A stretch of DNA of 64,000 bases from Isoetes taiwanensis (lineage: Eukaryota > Streptophyta > Lycopodiopsida > Isoetales > Isoetaceae), in assembly GCA_021234155.1 (NCBI GenBank), contig JAJEKV010000096.1:2293678-2357677 (forward strand), read 5' to 3'. Made by a program: the position numbers and the translations under genes. Of the stretch, positions 22,101 to 33,180 are shown one piece after another; the stretch's first letter is position 1, and each line of letters opens with the position of its first letter. The notes below the pieces were generated by a model. It was not told the DNA's origin, searched no databases, and saw nothing but the letters and a program-made list of their open reading frames with translations.

Positions 22101-23385
22101 CTTGGTCGCCAATTCCTATTCGAGCCTGTGGGATATTTCGCCTAAACCCATATGAACCCTAAATCCGGTAAACGCCAAGATCTGTTTAATTCGGCCTAAC
22201 AAACCAGTAAATCATGACTAAAACTGGCCGAATCACCGTGTTTAATGCCAAGAATGCTTATGGAGCACTAAAAGACAGAAGATTAAAGGGAAATGATCAA
22301 GATCTCAACGGAACAGAGCGTTTTCAAAAGGGGCTTTTCTGCACAGAAGAAATTTGAGGGCTTTGAGGCAAAGAAGTGTTTTCTGGCTTTGAAGAAGGAC
22401 CGGCTTGATGATCCTGAGCTTGATTCTGACCTCCAATGTTTACCTATGATCCAGATTATTGACTCAATTTTCTGAATCGTCTGAATGTATACCTATTTGA
22501 TCCTGTGCCCAAGACCACGAGCTTGGGATATTACTTTGTATCTCTTGAGTGTTTGATTTAATTGAAAATCCGACCTTTGTAGTAATCTGTTTGTGTTGCA
22601 TTGAGACTCATTCCCATAAGCAAATGATCATCAGAGGCTAGGCGTCTTGTGTTTGTCCAAATTGTCAAATATGAGTGGTCTGCCTATGTAGCATGTCCTT
22701 GGAAAGGGCAAAAGCCAAATTCCTGTCAAGACAAAATTAAAATACCATTTTGAGCCGATATCTTCAGATCCAATTGTATTGCATTGAGCATAGTAGAATA
22801 ATTGTTTGAGCATCAATCTTGCCAAGCTGAATATGTTGATCAAGGCAATGCTGGACACGCGTGCAATCCTTCATTAGAAAGTATCTTCTTTCAACATTGT
22901 TCATTTCTTATAGTCCTAAGCAGAAAATCATCAAAAGAAAAATTTAGGTTCCCTTTTTGGCAAAAAGGAGATTTGGCCCCTATTGTGCAGACAAATATGA
23001 GCAGAATAGAGTTGGTAACTCCAGAAAATTCCTTGTCAATATCAAGTTTCAAATTTTAGCTCTCTGCCAGGGATATTGACCAAAAATTGACTGGGTCAGT
23101 GATCTAATTTTGGCCTATATAACATAGTCAGACCTCACTGAGTTTTTGCAGTCTGTTAGTATCAAGTGTTGAGCATCTTGAGGAGAGAGATCCATATCCA
23201 TAGCTTTATAGATCATACTCTGCAAGTTATTTTGTGCAGCAGACTTTTTGGCCTTCAGGGAAATATACTCCTAGTGAACTTTTGTGCACTATTTCTGGAA
23301 TCTTTGCATTCAGAGTTGTTGCCTCAAGCAACCTGGAGGTTCTAAACCACTGAGGTTGAAGGTTTTGCCAGGAACACCTTCAACA
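19176..23385 (+). repeat. 3' LTR of the gypsy element, enlarged by foreign DNA
   Basis: 19176-19690 matches 10975-11487 and 21437-23385 matches 11565-13511 of the 5' LTR. Between them, 78 bp of the LTR (11487-11564) are absent and replaced by about 1.75 kb. The LTR end CCTTCAACA is directly followed by the target duplication GTCCT. Confidence 0.93.
19690..21436 (+). mobile_element. U5-PBS-gag-protease fragment of a second Ty3/gypsy element inside the 3' LTR
   Basis: Starts with about 55 bp that look like an LTR end (to ttccatatca), then TGGTATCAGAGC (19750-19761), the plant initiator-tRNA-Met primer site. A gag follows, broken by frameshifts between 19900 and 20460 (DLPFFKGGVNVKPSKV, then a frame from 20462). 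It has a zinc knuckle CFICGGPHFKSQC and a protease motif LLDDGSTHDFISSSLV near 21230. Homology ends in the protease (MMVAPLGSG) and fuses directly to LTR text. It has no own LTR at the right, so it did not insert as an independent retrotransposon. Confidence 0.9.
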
Positions 23386-24200
23386 GTCCTCCAGTGCTAG
23401 ACGTGGGCTGGAGGTATGCGCATACGAGGTTCACCCCACCACTCCCACTATAGGGCTTGGAATGTAAGCTGACTGGGTATTATTTTGATAACAGGGCCTG
23501 CATGTAGGCTGCCGAAGCTTCCCACTATCCCAGTGCATCATGATGGTTTAGTATTTTGGCTATCTTCATTGCTTTTGATGCTCATGTGTTGAATTGCATT
23601 GGTCATATTGTCATTGCTATCACTGATTTCATATAGGATCTTGTGTCTTTGAATTGCTTATGTTCTTGTTATCCAAGATTCTAGAGTGTTTCCATGCATG
23701 CAGTGGCAGCCAGGGATCCCCATTTAATCACAAGGATAAATTCCATTGAGTGCATGTGCAGTGAATCTGCAAGACAGTGGTCAAGTTGATGGCAGCCATG
23801 TAGCGGGGATCATTGTTGAATTTTAGAGCTAGAAGATTCTGGACTGAGTTGCTACGTTGTATTGTATATGTATTGTCCTCTAGATTTATGTTGTATTTGA
23901 TGTTTATTGAAAATATAGGAATAGTTTAAGCTTCAACTGCAAAGGAAGATTCAATTCTTCACCAATATCATAACAACCTAGAATTAGATCCTGAGTTGCC
24001 AGGAGGGTCAACTCAGCAGGCTCGTTGCATCAGGGGTTCATGAGCATGACATACTGGCACATATCCAAACCATAGGGGAAGGAATAGATCCAACAGGCAA
24101 AGACTAAGGCAGGTTTATAGTGGTTTCATTATGGAGATCGTTGTACAAGCTTCTTTTTTCGTTTTCGTGTAGCTAAGCAGCATCGTATGACATCATCCAT
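23386..24200. other. flank of the gypsy insertion, no gene seen
   Basis: Continues the pre-insertion sequence after GTCCT. It contains direct text such as gatgcgcatacgaggttcacc-like GC-richer DNA at 23400-23540 but no reading frame or RNA structure that I can support. Confidence 0.45.
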
Positions 24201-25680
24201 GTGTTCATTGTGTCTATAGGTATCAAGCAACATCTGCATCATCACTTTCAGGCATCTTTTGTTGAGAGACATCTGCCTTTTCAGTCAGAAGTGCATGACA
24301 CAATTTTCTCTAGGATTTCTCCTATCTTTTTTGAAGAGCAACATCTATCAGCAGAGGCAGTTTTAAGTGTTGCTCATCTGGGTTCGATAGTTTTTGAACT
24401 TAAAACTGGGAAGTGCCCAGGGTTGGATATGTCAATTGAGTTTTTCTCAAGAATGTTTGGAGTGGTTGGAGCCAGATATATTTGACGCTTTTGCGACTCT
24501 CGTCCATCTACTGCCTTGGATAGAGTTGTGGATACAAGTGCCATCTTGCAAATCCCAACGATCAAAGATCCCCAAACTATTTCAGATTGGCGACCAATCA
24601 CTTTATTATCATCGATATATACAATATTTGCCAAGGCATTTCTAGAGAGGGTGAAGGATATTTTGGCTGCATCTATTTCTACAATTTAATCAAAATTTCT
24701 TTGAAGAAGATGCATTCTTATAATGTGACTGCGGTATATGAGGGGATGTATTGGGCATGGCGAGAAAATCATCATGTTGTGTATCTTAAACCTGACTTGT
24801 GAGGGCATATGGCAATGTTAACTGGGAATTCGTATGCTTGTGATTGCTAAGATTGAGATTCCAGTAGCAATTCACGTCAGATGTCATGAAGCTGCATTCG
24901 GGCTGTTGTTCTCGTTCACGGTGAGCCATCAGAGGTTTTCCCACTTGGTCGTGATATTTATTAGGAATGCCCTTTAACACCACAATTTTTCATAATCGTT
25001 GTAGAGACTTTATCCCAATTATTTGTTGTTGTGACAATGGAGAAGCTCCTCCAAAATCTCGCTATGGAGAATGGTAAGGATGAAGTTTGTAATCAATATG
25101 CAAATGACACGTTTCTTTTTCTGGTCACTAACTCTGAGAACTTCAAGCTGCAAAATTACTTTTAGATACATTATCATTAACTTTCGGTGTATTGGTGGGT
25201 TGGCAAAAGTGTACGGTTTTATGGGTGTTGGACACTCCCATTTCGAAATGTATTCATGATTATCCATGAAATCTTCTTGCTCATGGACAGGCCACCCAAC
25301 TATTTGGAATTCCTCTAGGCATTCGTATTAGTGTAGGAGCATCATGGAAAGAAATTATTAAGGGTTTTAAGAAACACATATTTTGGTAGTCAACTACAAA
25401 GTTCTCTCTTGCTGGTTGCATTGTAGTGGCCAAATCAGTTCTCTGTAGTACCCATGTTCATATGGCTTTCTTGCTGCTAGCCCCACAAGGCAAAGTACAT
25501 TAGCTCATTGTAATAGTCTAAAACTTCATATGGGCTAATACTAAGGAGGGTATAGTTAAAGTGGCATGGTTTAAATGCATCCTCCCCAAGTGGACAGGTG
25601 GTGCGAGGTATGATGGACATCTTATTGCAGAGTAGGATCCTCTTCTCAAAATTCAGTTGGAGGCTCTTGGGCTCTTAACA
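24200..25680 (+). pseudogene. L1-like LINE reverse transcriptase, decayed
   Basis: With frame changes, the plus strand reads ELKTGKCPGLDMSIEFF near 24400, DWRPIT near 24590, VNGEPSEVFPLG near 24925, YANDTFLFL (from catalytic YADD) at 25097, FGIPLGIRISVGASW near 25300 and SLAGCIVVAKSVLCSTHVH near 25410. This is the order of fingers, palm and post-RT regions in plant L1-clade LINEs. Stops and frameshifts are frequent, and no endonuclease was found upstream. Confidence 0.82.
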
Positions 25681-26215
25681 CAAATGCATATTAAATAGGA
25701 GCAAATCATCTAAATGGGAGTACAAAGGAATATTCCCCAAAGATTCCTTTTTTAAGGGCTAAATTGAGGTAAAAAAACAAAAGACATAGAAGTGTACCCA
25801 CTGGGGCAAAAAAAGAAAAGAAAAAGAAAAAAAAACCTATTTTCTCATTTTTTCCAACCAATTAGAATTTTTCCTTATGTTTTTTTTAGAGACAACTCCT
25901 GTTTTAAGAGAATGCAACTTTTAACCGAAAATAGAAATGAAGTAGTAATCGAAATTGTAGTATATTTAAAACTTGAAGATAAAATCTTGATATTCACATA
26001 TAAAATTTACAGTATTTTTAAAATACCCAGTTATGTGCAAAAGTGTGAGGGGTGATGAGAGAAGGATCAAGCATGAAAAATAATGATTAGAGTGCTTTGA
26101 TTTAAAAAAGCCAATAAATAATCAATTTTCCATGTATCTTAGAATCTAGCAAAATTCTCTTGTTTAAATAGTGGAGAGGAGCGAAAAAGGGATACTGTGT
26201 TCGAAACATCAAACA
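25681..26215. other. AT-rich spacer, no gene seen
   Basis: Homopolymer-rich DNA after the LINE; nothing supported. Confidence 0.4.
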
Positions 26216-26221
26216 CTTTTT

Positions 26222-26556
26222 GTATTCTAGAATGCAATTGCTATTCCAGAATAGCAAAAAGGAAAAAAATATCAAACTATATTCCAAAATACACTTCCTA
26301 TTCTGGAATAGCGAAAGATAAATAAAGCAACATTAAATAGGCTTTTAGGCTTTCTCAATGACCTTGCAAATTTTTTTGTTTTTTTCAATTATTTGAATGA
26401 CCTTTAGATTTTATTTATTTTTTCTTTGGGATACAAGAACATAGTTCTAAATAATAAAGAGATTTCCTTTGTTTGTTTTGTGGAGACCAGGGATACTGGA
26501 TCATAGGCCAAAAAGAAATAGGAAAATATGTTATGGAATACACTTTGTATTCCAGA
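26222..26556. repeat. cluster of ATTCNNGAAT palindromes (left)
   Basis: attctagaat, attccagaat, attctggaat and attccagaat occur near 26225, 26242, 26300 and 26541, plus a decayed attccaaaat near 26282. The same palindrome recurs at 28788-28905. Confidence 0.7.
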
Positions 26557-27301
26557 ATAGGATTTTGTTTACAACGGGAGTGGGGGCGATTTTTTTTTTC
26601 TGCCTCCTCTGGTTTGATCTGGCGATAGTCCTACTTGGTGATCTATTGCGGCCCCAGATTGTTGTTTTGAAATCCTGGCTACTGATGGCGGCTCTGGTAT
26701 GAGCACTGGTTGCCTTGAGCAGGTTCAAGAACTTGATTTAAGTTAGGGTAAAGAACTCGATGTGCAAATAATTCTGGCTCTGGTGGTCCGACCACCATAT
26801 GCATGTGAAGTCTGTTGTGGTGCTATGGCATGTGAAGTATGCTGGCTTTGCTGGCTATGGCATTTGATTATGCTGGCTACGCTGCTCTTCAAAATTTCAG
26901 AATGACATCCGAACTACTCCTGCCTATAAGCACCAAGCTCGAAGAATCATCAAGATTCGTAGCTTCATGAATTCAAAATTTAGCATCAGATGTTTATCCA
27001 ACCATCAAGTGTGAAAGGGAAAGCTCTGTAGTTCAATTAAGTTAGTACCAGAGTGGGGGCAGTTACTCAAGAAGTTTGAAATTCAACGATGTCAAATATG
27101 TAGGAAGATGTATTATTGATGCGGATATTTATTTGAGACATACAATCTAAGTCTTCAGTTTTAAGCAGCATAACATTGTGTTTCATATATTGGCTCTTTG
27201 CCTTGCAGCTACCAACACACAAAATATCATAAACGCAAGTATTAATTTCATCTGTGGCTTGTCTAGTTTGGAAATCAGCTAATGAATGTTCTTGTTTATT
27301 G

Positions 27302-27403
27302 TCAAAAACAAAGAATCAGTGGGCAAGAGATGATCCAACATTTTTGGTGATTATTGATCTATTGCTTGTTGTTGCTGCATCTGCTTATTGTGCAGCGTGG
27401 TAA
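27302..27403 (+). pseudogene. UNC-50 family exon fragment
   Basis: One open stretch reads KTKNQWARDDPTFLVIIDLL and continues LVVAASAYCAAW, then meets a GT (tgg|taaag). This matches the conserved (K)TK(N/D)QWARDDPAF segment and following membrane helix of UNC-50, a multi-pass Golgi membrane protein. I found neither the preceding exon (which should encode the TFWQM region) nor the following ones (VEWLYAFDVH, NFLGYDVLPFL) within about 2 kb. It is probably a gene fragment, perhaps moved by the surrounding repeat. Confidence 0.75.
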
Positions 27404-28780
27404 AGGAAAGATCATCAATAGGACAGCTTTGCACTGGGCAACTACATTAAAGTGAAAAAGAATTGTGAGTATATTGTGCAGTACTAAAGAGTTTTCAGAG
27501 GTTGGACCTACTAAAGATGCAGGAGGCATTGGTGGAGCATTTAAATTATGGCATGATTACATAGCGTCATTGCATAGTAATTTACACTAGTAACCTTTAT
27601 TTCCATGACCACAAGATGTCGATGAATATGACCTTGTTGGTCATGTGGATATATACTCCGCTTGGAAAATCTACTTTTTGGGAGGCCTAAAGCTTACTTG
27701 TAATAATGTGCTAGTGTTAATTGGTTACAATGTAAATTATTTATTTCTGACAACATATTTTTGTTGTTGCAACCATAGCTGCCTATACTACTGTCTATTT
27801 TAATATCATTTCTTGGATCTAAGGAGGCATCTTCTGAAGCAAATTATCATTTCTTGGATCTAAGAAAGCATTTTCTACAATTTCTTGTATCGTTTTGGCA
27901 AATCAAAATGGGAAACCGACTTTCTAGGGCATGATCAAATTAAAGTACGATAACAAGACAATGTTGTACATCTACATGACCAAATTGTATACAAAAGTAA
28001 GAATAATTGTAACATGGGGCATCAAATCAAATAAGGCACCAAATAAGCCAGGTTATGATGTCTTCATATGTGGCCTTAGTCTAATTGAGTATTTGGGGCC
28101 TTCTATAACATGTACACACCACACTCTTAAGTCGATATCATCTTCTCAATATGCAGGAAAAACACATGTCGATTGTGGCAGTGAGAATTTGGGATTTTCC
28201 AAACCAGACAAAACTCGTGTCTAACAATATTATTTTTTCTTCTTGCAAAATATTAGTCTATTACTTAGTGAAGACTACGTGTAAATGATCGTGAGATGTA
28301 CACTTCAACTACCATATAAAACTGTGTTTCCGATTGTTGCTTAATTGGCAACTACCATATAAAATTGTGTTTTCTATCATTGCTTAATTGACCCAGTTAA
28401 ATCCTTAAAATAACAACAATTACCCAAAGTAAAAGCTCGGTCAATCAATGGCATCAAAGGTATTAATCATTCAGGCATAATAAAGGAAGCTTCATCCTTG
28501 GTCCATGCATGAGTATTAAAAGGTTTTTGAATAGTTACTCGGTTAAACATTGTTTGTATATTCTATTTTGTCATACTTTTACTAGAATTTCAATACTTGT
28601 TTATTTTAACTTGCCATACTTTTATAAGGACTTCGAAAGGCAGTTACTGTGCAAACCTTTGCCTCTAATTCCATATTTAAGCAACATTTGGCATGTCTGT
28701 AATAATTTAAACACAAGGTGTAGTACAATTTGATTCAAAATATGGCTCCTTATTTGTAGTTCGAAATAACATTAAAGTGC
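27404..28780. other. unassigned DNA after the UNC-50 fragment
   Basis: Contains a 97-codon open frame at 27931 without recognisable similarity, and repeats of the phrase tttcttggatctaag near 27810 and 27850 and of accatataaaa(c/t)tgtgtttc near 28310 and 28357. No further UNC-50 exons were seen. Confidence 0.4.
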
Positions 28781-28787
28781 AAGATCC

Positions 28788-28905
28788 TATTCCGGAATAG
28801 CATAAGAGTGCACCTTTGTATTCCGAAATACAGTAAGGATGCAAGGTTCTATTCCGGAATAGCAAAAGGTGTGCAAGGTTCTATTCTGAAATAGCATAAG
28901 AGGGC
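28788..28905. repeat. 31-bp minisatellite built on TATTCCGGAATAG
   Basis: About four units with a period of 31-32 bp, each starting tattcc(g/-)gaata or tattctgaaata followed by a linker such as gcataagagtgcaccttt. The palindromic core matches the left cluster at 26222. Confidence 0.8.
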
Positions 28906-29098
28906 ATGGGCAACCTCTCTAAACAGATTGGCATGCCACAAAACTTTATGTTTGCTTCTTTTGCGCACCTTATAATCTAACCTTTGATCAGATCTTGCAC
29001 TTTCTGTTTAATGTTCGTAATTTAACCTATGATCTATTACAAATTCAACCTCTTTTTGTCGCATGATCATAATAACCCGGTGGAAAAAAATAAAAATG

Positions 29099-29300
29099 TA
29101 GTTGAAATAGCATATACTAAATCATAATAACCATAATGTTTTGAACTTAACCTCTAAAATTGCCATTTCAAATGGTTGACAAGCTAATGCAGTGGTAAAA
29201 GTTTTTTTGGGGGCTAAAATAACACATATTAAATTGTAATTACGATGAATGTTTGGACTTAACCCACAAAATGGCCATTTCAAATAATTAATATATTTTT
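29099..29300. repeat. diverged tandem duplication of about 110 bp
   Basis: The units share aaatagcatata(c/t)taaat, aatgttt(t/g)gaacttaacc and aaaatt/ggccatttcaaat at 29105 and 29213. Just downstream is the near-perfect palindrome gggagtgttgcaacactctc at about 29319. Confidence 0.65.
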
Positions 29301-29342
29301 TAAAGGGAATCTTCAAACGGGAGTGTTGCAACACTCTCGTTT

Positions 29343-30230
29343 AATATGCAACCTTGTTTCTTGGATAGCGAAGACAACTCTCATGGTCTACATCTTCTTA
29401 AACAATCTCCTTATCATTGTATTCCTAAAGGCAAGAAGGCAGTCAAACCAGTTTTTCTTTGGGCTCTATTTCACCCTCTTGAAACTTTTCCAAATGATTC
29501 TTCTTCCCTACGAGGATTATTAGCAGTATGGGATGCAGTCAGACATCTATTTTGGCCGTGTCCTTCCATCCATGCTCTACTAGATATTTTGTGGTGGTGG
29601 GTTCCATTGCCACCAAGCCTTCTAGCACCTTCACTTGCTGTATCAATTCATCCTCCTATACAAAGATGATCGGTCCTAGTAGGTAATGTCTTTAGTCTTT
29701 AGTCGAGCACTACTCGCCTCTTGTAATGGTCTGTATTGCAAGCAATATATTCTCACTCTCACATTGGGATGTAACTGTATTGGAGAAGGTAGCAAAAAAC
29801 TTGTCTCTTATGGTGAAAGTTGATGCCATGGAAAGGGTCCCATGGGACTGTCACGAGGATATTCACAAAGGCCAGCATTTTGTGTGCTCCATATATCGTA
29901 TCCTCTTAGCTCCATGACATCTCCTACTGCAGATCCCAGAACCTATGTGGGCTCGTACACGGCGCTGGCTCTGGGATAAGTTGCTCCATCATAAAGTTTA
30001 TGTACTTTGGAGGCAAGGTTTACATAGGTGTTTGCATGTAAATGCCTCAACCGACATTAGTATGATTCTTGTTCTCTGCAGTATACCATATTTGACTTTT
30101 AGATGTCAAAACACTTGAGCATTGCCTTCTTTGAAGTGCAACCAATATAATCCTGGCTATAACAATACACTTGATAGCCAATCTGTTCTCTTGACGTCCT
30201 ACCCAGATGGGCCTCTGCTAAGTAGAAAGC
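29343..30230 (+). pseudogene. L1-like LINE 3' coding region, decayed
   Basis: Reads KPVFLWALFHPLETFPND, SLRGLLAVWDAVRHLFWP and, near 30108, a relic of the LEHC zinc-finger segment. It parallels the better-preserved segment at 38785-39500 (QFRLYPNASPFLKGLFDSWD). No RT is attached; it may be the tail of the copy at 24200-25680 separated by later insertions, or an independent fragment. Confidence 0.65.
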
Positions 30231-30781
30231 ATTTCATATAGTCTAATTGGCTACCATGGGCAATCTGGAAGCGCAGTAGACTGCACATTTTCCAAGGCAT
30301 TTGTTCATATGCTTGTATTGTTATTGCTATAGCCCAGGCTAAGATACTGATGGATTCCTCGAGCAAGAAGTGAAGGACCATATTTGGACTCGGTAACTTC
30401 AAATTGATTCTTATCATTAATCTCCCATGTTGGATTAAGTACATAATGCTTCAGGCTCATGTTTTAGGAGCATTTTCTTGTGCTTCTACAACTAGATGAG
30501 ATACATACATCTTGTAACATTTACTTTTGTTTAATAAACTTTTCTTCATCCTTCCAAAGAAAAAAAACAAATTCGATGATGAAGAAGTGCAATGTGAATG
30601 CCATATGGAAGGGAAACAAAACAAAAAACGTACTGTTCCAGTTATAAATGAAGGCATTCAAGTTGAACAATTACCGAAGGAGCAGAAAAGAAGGAGACGA
30701 AAGTTGAGAAACCCAGAGAAGAATGGATATGAATCCCTTAAGTATGGACACGTTGAAGATGGCAGAAGTAAAAGGGTGAAA

Positions 30782-31040
30782 GCATGTTAGGGCCTACATA
30801 AAAAATTACCAAAAAGGTACTTTTTTGTGTACTTCTGTGCAAGTACATAATTGTATTTTAAAGTACCTAGACTACAAGATTGACTAAAAGAAATTGTGTT
30901 ATGTTCAAGAGTAGTAGTACATACATGTTGTAAGGTACTTTGTGATCTCAAGAAGATGTTAAGAACTCAAATATACCATCATCTTTGACTACCCAGAGTA
31001 TTTTCCAGGTAGTTTCCAAAACATGTAGGCCCTAACATGC
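30782..31040. mobile_element. 259-bp MITE with inverted ends
   Basis: GCATGTTAGGGCCTACAT (30782-30799) is mirrored by ATGTAGGCCCTAACATGC (31023-31040). If the core TIR is GGGCCTACAT, TA or TTA/TAA flanks both sides, as in Tc1/mariner-type or PIF-type MITEs. The interior is AT-rich and non-coding. Confidence 0.8.
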
Positions 31041-32269
31041 TCTTACCCAAAAGATTGACTCATGAAAACATAGACATTGCCAATGCAATGTAATATTAGA
31101 ACTAGAAGTATCTCAAAGCTATAAAGAAGCAATATGCTATGAAAATGCAAAAAAATAGAATAATGCAATGTCATAAGAGATGCTTATGAAATCGCGCCAC
31201 AAACCTGCAGGTAAAAATATAGTTTGTTAATAAATGGATCTAAAAAAGGGGAGCTGATGGAGAATTGAATTGATTTTATCATCCACGGAGACCATGAGGT
31301 ATATGGGACTCAATACAAGAAAGAAAGAGCAGAGGAATCCCAATACCTTCGAGGGAAAACCTTTACAGTAATAGACTCGTCTATAAGTTCTATATCATGA
31401 CATATCAATGTGATGAGGTAACATGTAGGATGGTTTCATCTCGCCTATGAGAACCTCTACTATAAAGGATGATAATACCATTATTGTAGGCATTTGCAAG
31501 AGCACATGTAATGTGGCCGATTAGATGTAATCAAGTTAGCATATCGTGCTCAGGTAGTCGCAAACGTTGGGCAAATATGAAGATTATGGGCATTCTTATT
31601 TATAGCTCTCATCTGGCAATATTGACATATTGTGAGGCATGACATAGACCATGTTATTATTACTCTTCAATGCTTATGGTCCTATCTAGTTGTTTCTTTT
31701 CTGAAGCGGTGTGCACAAGTGGAAATGGATGCAATTATTCATCGTCTCTTCATGGGCAAATGTGATAATGTGTACAGTTGTGGGACAAAACAAGTTTTCG
31801 TTTATGTAGTGTGTTGTTTTGACCTTTCCCAAAGCAGTGGGCGAGAATTAAGAGAGAGAAAGAAGTTTGTTGGGATGACTATATAGTAGAAAATGACAAG
31901 ATTTGAAAGGCATTCTAAAGCTTACCAAGGAAGCATCAAAAAAAAAAAAAAAAATCCTTCAAATGAGTGTGATATTCATTATTCTGCATATGCATGTATC
32001 CATGCACCTATGTTTACCACCTTATAGCAAATTATAGAGGATATTTTGTTTCAAAGCGGCATCCTGCAAAGGCAAGAATCATGTTTCTTGGAGGAGGATT
32101 GGACACAATACTGTTCTAAGAATTCGAGTTAGAAAGGCTCTTTGGACTCATTCTAAATCTTCGCAAGTGGCAAGGGATATCACTGGCCCTATACTTCCCT
32201 CCATATAAAGGAGCTGGTTTAAATGGCATAAAGTGCGTTCCAATTTGAGATCACTCATTGTTAGCTACA

Positions 32270-33180
32270 GGCTATAACCAAATAGCCAAATTTCATAATA
32301 GCCAAACCTCAGCCACCAATAGTATAGCATATGCCAAAAATACACAATCTTAGTCACTACCTTGGAAACCCTAATTTTGAAATACCCAGCGTACAAAAAT
32401 ACCACAAACCCTAATCTAAATGGCAATATACACCATAATTGTCCCTAGATAGTTGTATAAATTGAATATTTATATAGTGGGCGCATTGCTCATTGAATAA
32501 ATACACTACAACGAGTACAATAACCATTGAATATATGTATAGCTATACATATTAATTCTTTTATCCCAATTTTTGCATATATCTTTGAAAATACATTTAA
32601 TACATACATTCCAAATCGTTAAAAACATTGTTTAACATTCCAACGTATAAAAAACATTGAAACTTCTAAGATAGAACATACCAAGTATTTCCCAAACAAA
32701 CCATTGCCTAAAAGCCAATTGCTAGATATTGCCATGTTCAACAACCCTAAATTTAAAATACCCATCGTATAGTAATACCCCCAAACTACTTAATATTGTA
32801 GAACATATGATTTTATCAAAAATAAATTCCAAAATAACAACTCTAACAAACTATGTTAAACTGCCATACCCAAGGTCACGGGTTCAACGCCTCGTTGTGA
32901 AAGTGGCCATGCAATGTAAAGTTGGTGGGGGAAGGACCCACTTCAGCAATGTAAAGTGGTGGGGGCAGGACCCATCTGGGTGTGTTGTAAAGTGTCACAT
33001 GTCCGATAGGACGCTGCCTTGTGGCGTGACGTTAAAATCTCTTCTTCTTCTTCTTCTTCTCAAATCTTCGAAAAATTAGGCCATGACCCCCACTTTGCAA
33101 GATAATAGTGATAATGAACCCCACTCTAAGATAATTGTATGTTTATACCACCCCTATGTTTTGACCCTGATAAGTGAAGC
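32270..33180. other. block interrupting LINE copy B
   Basis: Splits the C-terminal part from the RT part of copy B. It has repeated phrases such as ccctaa(a)ttt(t)gaaatacccatcgta near 32370 and 32745, and a SINE-like segment at its right side. Confidence 0.55.
32862..33062 (+). mobile_element. possible 5'-truncated tRNA-derived SINE
   Basis: GGTCACGGGTTCAACGCC (32874-32891) resembles a Pol III B box. A body follows with an internal repeat (tgtaaagttggtgggggaag / tgtaaagtggtgggggcagg), then a (CTT)n tail at 33040-33060. No A box was found, so it is truncated or not a SINE. Confidence 0.4.

Larger units (their letters stand above)
10975..23385 (+). mobile_element. Ty3/gypsy (Tat-like) LTR retrotransposon, full insertion of 12.4 kb
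   Basis: Two long LTRs begin TGCTGCCATGCCATGGCAGC and end CCTTCAACA, flanked by GTCCT duplications. The internal region (13512-19175) holds a primer site, gag with two zinc knuckles, then pol in the order protease, archaeal-type RNase H, RT, gypsy RNase H, integrase. An RNase H of this second type is a hallmark of the plant Tat clade. Coding capacity is damaged: a gag frameshift near 13900, a frame change at an A-run near 14913, a large in-frame RT deletion near 16206, and TGA for Trp at 17643. The two LTRs differ at only some twenty positions that I noticed, so insertion is fairly recent. The 3' LTR carries a foreign 1.75-kb segment. Confidence 0.92.

Noticed and set aside
27120-27290. Further UNC-50 exon upstream of the fragment
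   Set aside because: Could not find the expected FWQM or HTKYHK text in any frame.
30527-30790. Lys/Arg-rich 87-codon frame as a small nuclear protein
   Set aside because: Low-complexity AT-rich composition, no family resemblance, and it ends at a MITE border.
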